Below are positions 1 to 9,000 of a stretch of DNA of 64,000 nucleotides, in pieces. Numbering within the stretch: position 1 is the stretch's first letter; each line of letters starts with the position of its first letter. The position numbers and the translations under genes are program-made. The DNA comes from Eubacterium minutum ATCC 700079 (lineage in GTDB: Bacteria; Bacillota; Clostridia; Peptostreptococcales; Anaerovoracaceae): assembly GCA_003433295.1 (NCBI GenBank), contig CP016202.1:550790-614789 (forward strand). The letters run 5' to 3'. A model generated the notes under the pieces. The model had not been told where the DNA came from and did no database searches. It saw only the letters and a list, made by a program, of their open reading frames with translations.

Positions 1-1471
1 GTGGATTCGTGTCGCTCTTAGGCGGGATCAAAGGATTGTCCGGTTCGCCGATAGGGGGTGGTGCCGGTGGATCTTCCGGTTCAACCACCGGGGGTTCTTC
101 GTTTTTCTTGATTATCTCCTCCAGTTCTTTTATCGCCGCGCCCTTTACCTTTCGCACATTTTCAAGCGTTTCACATCCATTTATAGCTGTTTTCCACTTT
201 TCTATCGCTGTTTTCAGTTTTTCTTTCTTTTGTCCTGAATATTTGTCGGGATCATATGCAGCCAACGCCTCCAGCGCTTTTTTCTTGGCTTCATCGAGAA
301 GTTTCTGATCTTCCGGCGGTTTCTCCACCTTCTCCACCTCATCTATCTCCCGCTTCGCTTCCTCCACAAGATTACGCACAGTTCCGACATTACCCGCCGA
401 GTCTATCTTTGCATATGCACCGGCCAGGATATCATTTATTTTGTCCTTATTTTCGTCCGTATACATACTAAAATCAACATACCCGGACAGTTCGCGTTTT
501 GCATCTTTTTTTGCCGCTTTAAGTCTGCCCTCCTCAGGTTTAAAAGTATCTTTGACAGTAATTACGGAAATAGGAGGCGCAGCAACAAACGGATTATTGT
601 TTGCCTGATTCAGAAATGTCGGAAATCCCGGACCCGCCGACACGTAATAAGTCCCGGGTTCACTGAAATACAATGTCACATATCCGTTTTCATCCGTTTT
701 TATATTTTGAGGTTTCCAACTCCTGCCTTGATCGTTGCTTATTCTTACTTTTTCTCCCACGACCGGCAGAGCCTCATTCTGTCCGCCGTTAATATTTTCC
801 TGAGTTCCTATCTTGCTTAATTTGAGGCGGAAGTCCTCCCCTACATATGTCGTATGTGTCGTCTTGTCAAAGTTGAGAAACGCTCCGTGATGATAGAATT
901 CCCAGTCGCTGAACATTGCCAGATCTATCTCATCACCGTCCTCAAGGAGTATATAATCGGCGGTCGATCCTATCCCCTTAGCCATCAGCGGATATTTATG
1001 ATTGACGAAGTACATAAGGTTTTCATCGTGACCCCAGAAGTGTTTCATGTACATGTGGCATGCTGTCTGGGTGACATCTATGATTTCGGAATGAACATCC
1101 TCCTTTGTCAGTTTGGAACCTTTGTAATACTGCTCAAGCATCCTTATGTATAAATGCAGCAATGTAGGTCGCTTGATCAGCTCCGAATCTTTTATATATT
1201 CCCCGCCCTCTTCAAACGGCTTGTTGTGAAGTCTGTAAAACTTTTCAAGTCCGTAATCTTTGAGATCAAAATAATCTATTTTGACAGGCAGGTACGCTAT
1301 AGGCGTTCCGTTCACCGGACTTTTCACAAAATCTCCGTCATCACTTATGCTTATATATACGGTGACCGATTCGCCATCTTCCGCCGAAACCGACACAGTG
1401 GCCGAAACTCCAACGATGAACAACATTACGATCGCCAAAAGCAGTATTTTTATTTTTTTTAATCTAAACAT
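1..1471 (-). CDS. Secreted protein with transcobalamin-like domain, 3' end outside window
   Basis: This open frame runs off the left edge; 490 codons are visible. The ATG is chosen because AGGAG lies about 8 bases upstream. Residues 1-30 form a signal peptide (Lys-rich start, long hydrophobic core, VSVSA end). About 36-205 resemble DUF4430, the transcobalamin C-terminal-like fold: a VTVYISI opening strand and, near 150-180, a YFVNHKYP...LLEDGDEIDL pattern that matches the SGWKYNLNG...DGDEIIIWY pattern of the protein at 28199-29482. About 225-305 look like an Ig-like strand sandwich with a WKPQNIKTDENGYV turn. About 315-460 are charged helical repeats, and the visible part ends in a Pro-rich linker. 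It is the last visible gene downstream of the cobalamin riboswitch at 15.1 kb, 172 bases after the gene before it. The domain call is by eye; a role in corrinoid binding is inference. Confidence 0.72.
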   Translation of the reverse strand, partial: MFRLKKIKILLLAIVMLFIVGVSATVSVSAEDGESVTVYISISDDGDFVKSPVNGTPIAYLPVKIDYFDLKDYGLEKFYRLHNKPFEEGGEYIKDSELIKRPTLLHLYIRMLEQYYKGSKLTKEDVHSEIIDVTQTACHMYMKHFWGHDENLMYFVNHKYPLMAKGIGSTADYILLEDGDEIDLAMFSDWEFYHHGAFLNFDKTTHTTYVGEDFRLKLSKIGTQENINGGQNEALPVVGEKVRISNDQGRSWKPQNIKTDENGYVTLYFSEPGTYYVSAGPGFPTFLNQANNNPFVAAPPISVITVKDTFKPEEGRLKAAKKDAKRELSGYVDFSMYTDENKDKINDILAGAYAKIDSAGNVGTVRNLVEEAKREIDEVEKVEKPPEDQKLLDEAKKKALEALAAYDPDKYSGQKKEKLKTAIEKWKTAINGCETLENVRKVKGAAIKELEEIIKKNEEPPVVEPEDPPAPPPIGEPDNPLIPPKSDTNP

Positions 1472-1529
1472 CGCCACTGTCTCCTCTCATTAATTTCCGA
1501 AATGTTCGCACTGTCCGATGCATGTCCGG

Positions 1530-1621
1530 CAGGCTCCGGAGGTTCATGGTTACGTGTAAATGAACCTCCGGATTCATGAGCGGGCATGTCGGTACACATG
1601 ATGTAATAAGTCCGACGTTGA
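1530..1621. repeat. Palindromic intergenic repeat, copy 1
   Basis: A hairpin with arms GGAGGTTCAT and ATGAACCTCC encloses a 12-base loop and is followed by a second G/C-rich segment ending in AATAAGTCCGACG. The same arms and the same 13-base end occur at 16124-16229. Here it sits between two secreted-protein genes, so it could also act as a transcript-processing or attenuation hairpin. There is no T-run, so it is not a standard terminator. Confidence 0.6.
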
Positions 1622-1643
1622 ATTTATTTTTTTCAGGCGCCGT

Positions 1644-4600
1644 TTATCTGCACTTAACTTTTTTAGCTGTCGTCCAGCCGCCGTATTCAGTCGAACCGTT
1701 CACTTTTCCGACGGCACGAACCTTGAAGTAATAGTATTTGTTCTTTTTCAGTTTTCCGGTCTTCACTCTCGTCGCTTTAACAGTCTTAAGTCGTTTGTAG
1801 CTCTTGCTGCCTTTCTTCTTGTACGCTATCTCGTACATCACGGCATTTCCGTTCTTTTTCCAAGTAAGAACAAAGGCTCTTTTTACTCGCTTTATCTTAA
1901 GTCCCGCTATTTTCAAAGATTTTTTTCTGTTCGCTTTCTCGTTCTCGGTTGTATTCCCCGTCTTATCGCCGGCAGGTGTCTTTACAATCGGATTTGCTTT
2001 GTCCGTCGGTTTTGCCAACGGATTTGTGATTGCCGTGTTTTTGTCGGCTTTGATTTTATCCACTTCACCCTGCAGTTTTATGAGTTTTTCCATGATCAGC
2101 AGATTGTTATAGGTGTATACATCTTTCTTCTGCTTATCGTTCAGCGCGTCATAGGCTTTTCTAAGGGCTTCGACATCCTTGACCTTAACTTCATCTTCAG
2201 AACTCAGTTTGTCGATTTTCTCCGCCAAGTTGAAGCCTTTCCCGTTTTCTTCAGCCTGTACAAGTTTTTCCACATTTGTAACATACGTTTTTGCGTTCTT
2301 GGAAAGTTCTTCATAACTCGCTCTCGCCTTTACGACGTCGCTGTAATTTTCTCTTGTGACTTCTTCAGGCAATGCATTGAACAGATTTTCAACTTCCTCT
2401 GCCTGTGCCCGCTCTTCCACCGCATCACCCGAGCCCTTTACAGTCAGGTGTATATACTTTATGGACGGCGCAGCCTTGCCTTCCTGTGTTATGATCCTGA
2501 GCATCTTCTTGTCAGGCAGACCTTCATAGTTACGGGTTTTGGCTCTCTGATTGTTAATGTATACGTTAGCATCAGCTCCCGCTTCGACGTTCACGTCATA
2601 AGATTTGTCTGAATCCAAGACTACGTTGTAAACATCCCTGTCCTCGCTGACATTGAGTTCTTTGCCGGCAATCGTAATCTTAGGATCCGCAGTCTTTCCA
2701 AAGTCTTCTTTCTCTTCGGAAGTTCTGCTTATGCATGAGATCTCGGTCGATTTTTCGCCGATTGCTCCCGCTCCGATAAACGATGCAGTTTGAACTTTTA
2801 CGTAGTGAATCTTAAGTTTGCTCGAGTCTACCGGATTCCCGTCCTTGTCTACGGCCCACTTAAGGTCGAATCCGTCTCCGTATCCGTCATATCCGCTTAC
2901 ATACGGATTCCCCACGGGAACTTCATAGAGGTTAACATCTTCTCCGGTGCCCGCTACGGTGCTTGAATTTCTGTGAGTATCCACGTACCCGAACGCAGGC
3001 AGACGTGCGGAACCGTTTTCAAGACCTTTGTTTTCAGGTACCGATGAGCCGAAAACTCTCGTTCCGGTAAACGTTATGGCTTTATCCTCGCCCTCCTTCC
3101 AGTCGTAGAGCGGATACCATTTTTTATCCGGCATGCTGTAGGAAGTTCCGGCAAATCCCACGCCCAGCGTATCCTTGTTCCCGAGATTGTCCTCATAATC
3201 GGCAACTTTGCTGTTAGGGTTCTTCTTATACGTAACAGAGTAATCCCACATGGTGGTGCTGTCATAATGATCGGATCCTGCAAGAGAATACCATTTCTTT
3301 CCGTCCTCGGATACCAGCACATTTCCGGGTTCTGAAAAACCTTCGCCGCCGTTGCTGTTTCCGAATACTGTAAAATCGATCCCATACGGGTGTTTCGGAT
3401 CATCGGTAATCGCTTTATCGTATTTCAGGGTCATGAACCCTCCGAAATTTCCGAGCGAAATGCAGGTGTACCAGTTTCCGGTTCCCATATTTATCTTTTC
3501 AGGGAAGATCCCGAACGTTCCCCAGCCCTGATTTCCGCCCGATGTGTACTGGCTTCCCGGGCACATGTATCCGACAACGGAATCATGTACACCTTTCAAT
3601 GTACCTTTTGTCGTACCGACCTTATAAAATTTGAACTTGAATTTACCGGTAGCCACTTTTTCTCCTTCTCCCGTGCTTACCGCTATTGTGTGTGCTTCGG
3701 TACTTCCCTGATCTTTCAGCGGAGTTTTTGTTTCAACCGTGTACAGATCATTTCCGTCTTCATCTTCGCCCGACGGCTTAAGCAGGTTCGCATCGTCCAC
3801 ACTTCCTTTATACAGTTTCGCTCCTTTTTTAACGTGATACGTGATTACAGCGTTCTCCGTATTATGCGCCACAACTGCAGCGGACTCCGTATATCCGGGC
3901 GCCCATTTAGGCGAGCACCATGTAAGACCTTCTCCCAGATCGACTTTCTTGATATTTGCCAATCCCAAAGACTCCGGATTAGCGTCAACTCTGTTGATCG
4001 TAACCTTATACGTCTTGGACGCATTTGCAAACGGATCCGCATCCGGATTTTCTTTTTTGCTCTTCTTGTACGATGCATCCGATACGCAGCGTATCAGCAC
4101 TTCCGAGGAATTGCTTTCAGGAATGCTCACTTCATCCGTGGTCGTGTTGCCCACATTCTCTTTCCATGTGTTTCCGCCATCCGTTGAATATCCTATATGT
4201 CCGGTTGTATAATCCTGCGGTGTTGCCGTCACCTTTACCTTTGTTATATCGCTGAATACAAACACTTTATAATCTGTAACCGGCGACCAGCTCGAAAATC
4301 TCGGCGACAGTGCTCCTTCTGTCTGTCCGTTATATTCTGTCTGAGACGGCTCTCTGTCAACTGTGGTAACACCGATGCTCCTTATACCTTCCTGGGTCTG
4401 GTAACCTTTAACGATTTTAAACGTGTAAGTGCTGTCCTCGCCCTTTCCGTCCGTTGAAGACGCCTTCACGACTATTTTATTTTCACCCGGCTCCAGGGTC
4501 GTTCCGATTTCCTTTCCGGACTCCATATTCACGGTATTGTCGCCATTCTTCAGTTCCATCTTGACTTTCTTGTCATCAAAAACCGCCCCCAGTCTCATCT

Positions 4601-5969
4601 GATATGTATTACTGTTGACATAATAGGTCTTCTCGCTCTCATCGGCAATCGAAAAGAAATGCGCCTTTACGGCTTTCATCTCTTTGTCGAGATATTTTTC
4701 AGTGAGTTTCAGCGGTTTTTTGTATCCTTCATCCTCATAGACCTGCATGCCTATCGAGGTGTAGAATTTTGTGGGATAAGCTTTATCCGGCTTGACCACG
4801 TGAACTTCATAAACCGCCGTATAATCGGCATTTCCGTCCTTGTCGGTATCCCATTCAGCCTTTATGACAGCTTTTCCGGTTTTAACACCTTCCACAAGTC
4901 CGGTGTTTTCACCGACCTTTACGACCTCTGTATCGTCGGTCTTCCATGTTATCTCATCAGCCTTGACGCCTTTGCCGGTAAGCTGCAACGTTTTACCCTG
5001 CTCTACAATACTTTCATTGACCGTACCCTGCGGATCCGTCACATAGAACCCTTTTACCGTTAATTCCGTCGTTACTTTATTTTCATCGTTGAATCTGTCC
5101 TTTGCCGTTATCGTGACCTTTCCCGGCGCTTTCGGATACAGACCGCAATAACTTTTATCTTCAAAATCAAGATCTATTATATCTTTTTGCTCCGTCGAGT
5201 AGTCCACTATCTTATAGTCATTGTACTGACCCGGGGACACCTGAAGATAAGGTGGGATAGTCCCGATTATTCCGTTTTCCGGGATCTGCACGGTTGTAGG
5301 ATTTTTCCCCCATCCCATTTTCGGAAGCACATAGACTTCAATCTTCCCCGTGTTCTTGTTGTGAACCGAGCTTGCGGTAAAGGTGACATATTCCGCATTT
5401 TTCAGATCTTCGGGCGGAGTAACCACTCCGTCTTCGTCTATGGCAAAGCCTGCCTTGTTGGATGTCCATTTCACCTTGGCACTGCTGCCTGCAGGCTCCG
5501 GCACGGCTTTCAGCCTGAAAGTCTTTTCTTTGCATCCCGCGGTAAAGAAATTTACCCCGCTTTTGCTCTTGTTCACATTGCCGTCCGCAACCTCAACTGT
5601 GAGCTTTTCGGGCGGTGCCGCTTTTTCCACATAGACATAGCAGCTGGCTTCCGCCCCCTTATAATTTGCGGTAATCTCCGCGATTCCGGCCTTGAGTGCT
5701 TTTACCTCTCCCTTTTCTACGGTCGCCACTTTTTTAGGCGATGATGACCACTTGACATCGTCGAGGTTGCCGCCCTCGGGCGTAATCGTCGCTTCCAGCT
5801 TTACGGTCTCTCCCGTTTCCAGATTGAGAATTTTCTTGTCCAACTTTATGCCGGCCTCTCCCTCGGCATAGGTCGAATTGACCATCATAATCATCGCCGC
5901 CGCGAGCATGATCGCCAAAACTACCGCGACACGGGACATTGTTCCCTTGCCAAAATAACTTTTTCTCAT
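1644..5969 (-). CDS. Giant secreted Ig/Fn3 surface protein, paralogue A
   Basis: This 1441-residue protein is third in a tandem paralogous set. Its start is supported by AGGAG 7 bases upstream. The N-terminus is a signal peptide ending near TYA. Next come a Big_2-type Ig domain (about 38-115), further Ig-like and cadherin-like sandwiches (to about 780), and a core at about 780-1080 that is almost identical in all three paralogues (motifs MCPGSQYTSGGNQGWG, FGNSNGGEGFSEPGNVLVS, EISCISRTSEE). A cadherin-like domain, a helical segment (about 1186-1313) and a strongly basic Fn3 domain (about 1353-1440) follow. There is no LPXTG sorting signal, SLH or choline-binding repeat. The protein should be extracellular and perhaps held to wall polymers by the basic Fn3. 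The function is not known to me; placement behind a cobalamin riboswitch suggests a corrinoid-related surface role. Confidence 0.85.
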   Translation of the reverse strand: MRKSYFGKGTMSRVAVVLAIMLAAAMIMMVNSTYAEGEAGIKLDKKILNLETGETVKLEATITPEGGNLDDVKWSSSPKKVATVEKGEVKALKAGIAEITANYKGAEASCYVYVEKAAPPEKLTVEVADGNVNKSKSGVNFFTAGCKEKTFRLKAVPEPAGSSAKVKWTSNKAGFAIDEDGVVTPPEDLKNAEYVTFTASSVHNKNTGKIEVYVLPKMGWGKNPTTVQIPENGIIGTIPPYLQVSPGQYNDYKIVDYSTEQKDIIDLDFEDKSYCGLYPKAPGKVTITAKDRFNDENKVTTELTVKGFYVTDPQGTVNESIVEQGKTLQLTGKGVKADEITWKTDDTEVVKVGENTGLVEGVKTGKAVIKAEWDTDKDGNADYTAVYEVHVVKPDKAYPTKFYTSIGMQVYEDEGYKKPLKLTEKYLDKEMKAVKAHFFSIADESEKTYYVNSNTYQMRLGAVFDDKKVKMELKNGDNTVNMESGKEIGTTLEPGENKIVVKASSTDGKGEDSTYTFKIVKGYQTQEGIRSIGVTTVDREPSQTEYNGQTEGALSPRFSSWSPVTDYKVFVFSDITKVKVTATPQDYTTGHIGYSTDGGNTWKENVGNTTTDEVSIPESNSSEVLIRCVSDASYKKSKKENPDADPFANASKTYKVTINRVDANPESLGLANIKKVDLGEGLTWCSPKWAPGYTESAAVVAHNTENAVITYHVKKGAKLYKGSVDDANLLKPSGEDEDGNDLYTVETKTPLKDQGSTEAHTIAVSTGEGEKVATGKFKFKFYKVGTTKGTLKGVHDSVVGYMCPGSQYTSGGNQGWGTFGIFPEKINMGTGNWYTCISLGNFGGFMTLKYDKAITDDPKHPYGIDFTVFGNSNGGEGFSEPGNVLVSEDGKKWYSLAGSDHYDSTTMWDYSVTYKKNPNSKVADYEDNLGNKDTLGVGFAGTSYSMPDKKWYPLYDWKEGEDKAITFTGTRVFGSSVPENKGLENGSARLPAFGYVDTHRNSSTVAGTGEDVNLYEVPVGNPYVSGYDGYGDGFDLKWAVDKDGNPVDSSKLKIHYVKVQTASFIGAGAIGEKSTEISCISRTSEEKEDFGKTADPKITIAGKELNVSEDRDVYNVVLDSDKSYDVNVEAGADANVYINNQRAKTRNYEGLPDKKMLRIITQEGKAAPSIKYIHLTVKGSGDAVEERAQAEEVENLFNALPEEVTRENYSDVVKARASYEELSKNAKTYVTNVEKLVQAEENGKGFNLAEKIDKLSSEDEVKVKDVEALRKAYDALNDKQKKDVYTYNNLLIMEKLIKLQGEVDKIKADKNTAITNPLAKPTDKANPIVKTPAGDKTGNTTENEKANRKKSLKIAGLKIKRVKRAFVLTWKKNGNAVMYEIAYKKKGSKSYKRLKTVKATRVKTGKLKKNKYYYFKVRAVGKVNGSTEYGGWTTAKKVKCR

Positions 5970-5989
5970 CTTTTTCTCCTTACTTAATA

Positions 5990-6060
5990 ATAAAATTTAT
6001 TCCACCGCCGTCATGTCCGGTGCTCAGACATGACGGCAGGTTTGAATACTCACTCTGCAG
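5990..6060 (-). other. Intergenic hairpin between paralogues B and A
   Basis: Perfect 11-base arms GCCGTCATGTC/GACATGACGGC with an 8-9 base loop lie in the 125-base gap. The tail on the minus strand is GGTGGAATAAATTTTATT, too broken for an efficient intrinsic terminator. It may tune the relative level of the downstream gene. Confidence 0.5.
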
Positions 6061-6094
6061 CACTTGCAAAATTCCGACGCGGATATCTTGTCAT

Positions 6095-9000
6095 TTACAT
6101 GCACTTACCTTTTTTGGCTTTTGTCCAGTTGCCATAATACGTCGTTCCGTTCACTTTTCCGACGGCACGAACCTTGAAGTAATAGTATTTGTTCTTTTTC
6201 AGTTTTCCGGTCTTCAGTCTTGCCGTTTTAACGGTCTTAAGTCGTTTGTAGCTCTTGCCGCCCTTCTTCTTGTACGCTATCTCGTACTTCCCGGCATTTC
6301 CGTTCTTTTTCCAGGTAAGAACAAAGGCTCTCTTTACTCGCTTTATCTTAAGTCCCGTTACTTTCAAGGATTTTTTTGCGCTCGCTTTCTCGTTGTCGTT
6401 TGTATTCCCCGACTTATCGCCCGCAGATGACTTTACGATCGGATTGGTCTTGTCCGTCGGCTTCGCCAACGGATTTGTGATTGCCCTGTTCCTGTCGGCT
6501 TTGAGTTTGTCCATTTCATCCCGCAGCTTTATGAAGTTCTCCATTATCAACAGGTTGTTATAGGTGTATACATCTTTCTTCTGCTTATCGTTCAACGCAT
6601 CATAGGCTTTTCTGAGAGCTTTCACATCCTCAACCTTGATATTATCTTCAGAACTCAGTTTGTCGATTTTCTCCGCTAACGCAAAGCCTTTTCCTCTTTC
6701 TTCCGCCTGAACGAGTTTTTCCACACTTTTTACATAGGCTTTTACGCTATTGGACAGTTCTTCATATGCCGCCCTTGCCTTTACGATGTCACTATAGTTT
6801 TCTCTCGTGACTTCTTCCGGCAACGTATCGAACATACCTTCAACTTCTTCCGCCCGTGCACGGTCTTCCACCGCATCGCCCGATCCCTTTACAGTCAGGT
6901 GTATATACTTGATGGACGGGGATGATTTCCCTTTCTGTGTTATTACTCTTAAAATCTTTTTGTCGGGCAGACCTTCATAGTGACGAGTCCTGCTTCTCTG
7001 ATTGTTTATATATACGTTCGCATCCGCAGCTGCATCCACGTTCACATCGTAAGATTTATCGGAGTCCAAGGCGACATTGTAAACGTCTTTATCTTCGCTT
7101 ATATTGACCTTTTTCCCTCCGACGGTAATTTTCGGATCTTCGGTTTTTCCAAAGTCCTCTTTCTCCTCGCTTGTTCTGCTTATGCACGATATCTCCGTGG
7201 ATTTTTCACCGATCGCACCCGCTCCTATAAACGATGCGGTCTGGACTTTCACATAATGGATCTTGAGTTTGCTTGAATCCACCGGATTTCCGTCCTTGTC
7301 CACAGCCCACTTGAGATCGAAGCCGTCTCCATATCCGTCGTAACCTTCCATATACGGATTCCCCACGGGAACATCATACAGATTCACGGATTCTCCGGTT
7401 CCCGCAACAGTTTTACCGTTCACATGCGTGTCCACATATCCGAATGCGGGCATCAATGCCGAACTGTTTTCAAGACCCTTGTTTTCAGGTACGCCCATAC
7501 CGAAGACTCTCGTTCCGGTAAAGGTAATGGCCTTATCTTCTCCTTCTTTCCAATTATAGAGCGGATACCATTTTTTATCAGGCATGCTGTAGAAAGTTCC
7601 GGCAAATCCCACACCCAATGAACCCGCGTTTCCAAGGTTATCCTCATAGTCGGCGATCTTACTTTTCGGGTTCCTCTTATATGTTACGGAATAATCCCAC
7701 ATGGTGGTGCTGTCATAGTGATCGGATCCCGCAAGTGAATACCATTCCTTTCCGTCCTCGGATACCAACACGTTTCCGGGTTCTGAAAATCCCTCGCCGC
7801 CGTTGCTGTTTCCGAATACGGTAAAATCAATACCATACGGATGTTTCGGATCGTCGGTGATCGCCTTATCGTATTTCAAAGTCATATATCCGCCGAATTG
7901 ACCGAGGGAAATGCAACTGTACCAATTTCCCGTTCCCATATTTACCTTTTCAGGGAATATTCCGTATGTGCCCCAGCCCTGATTTCCTCCCGAGGTGTAC
8001 TGACTGCCCGGACACATGTATTCAACGATGGAATCGTGAACGCCTTTCAACGTGCCTTTGGTTGTACCGACCTTATAGAGGTTAATGCTAAATCTGCTCG
8101 TAGCGGTCTTTTCACCTTCTCCGGTTACAAGTATGATATTTTGAGCTCTTACGCTGCCTTGATCCTGCAACGGAGTCTCCGTTTCCGCCGTGCACAGGTC
8201 ATTTCCTTCTTCATCCTTACCGGAAGAATGTACAAGGTGCTGATCATCGACCCGTTCATTATACAATTTAGTTCCCGGCTTCACGTGATATGTGATCTTC
8301 GCCACATCAGTGGTATGACCCACGACCGCCGCGGACTGAGTATATCCCGGCGACCACTTAGGCGAGCACCACGTAAGTCCTTCTCCCAAATCAATTTTTT
8401 TGACATTTCCCAGCCCCAAATCTTCGGAACTTACATCAAGTCTGTTGATCGTAAGGCTATATGTCTTTTTTGCCTTTTCAAACGGATCCGCATTCGGATC
8501 CTCTTTTTTGATCTTCCTGTAGTAAGCATCCGATACACAGCGGAATAATACCTCCGCGGAATTGGTTGCAGGTATTTCAATATCTTCCGTTTCAGCGATT
8601 CCCTGGACTTCCTTCCACGTGTTACCACCGTCCGACGAGTATCCGACATGTCCGGTGTAATTATCCTGAGGTATCAGCTTAACCTTCACCCTCGTTACAT
8701 CTTTAAACACAAACGAAGTATAGTCGGTTTGAGGTGAATACGCCGAAAATCCCGGTGAAATACTGCCCTCCTTTTTATTATTATACAAAGTCAGTGAAGT
8801 GTCTCTGTCCTGTGGCAAAACCTCAATATTCCCCATTCCGTCATTCTTCGAATATCCTCTGATAATCGTATAATGATACGTAGTTTTCTCGCCTTTTCCA
8901 TCTATAGGCGCAACTTTTACGATCACCTCGTTATTCCCTGTCCTCAGTTCCGCATATGTTCTTTCCCCGGAGTACATGCTTTCAGTTTTATCTCCGCACT

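Noticed and set aside
3390..4187. Plus-strand open frames inside the giant surface-protein genes
   Set aside because: They lack ribosome-binding sites, have unnatural residue composition and lie opposite strongly conserved paralogous coding sequence.
5990..6060. Strong intrinsic terminator isolating paralogue A
   Set aside because: The hairpin is good but the following bases are GGTGGAATAAATTTTATT, without a continuous T-run.
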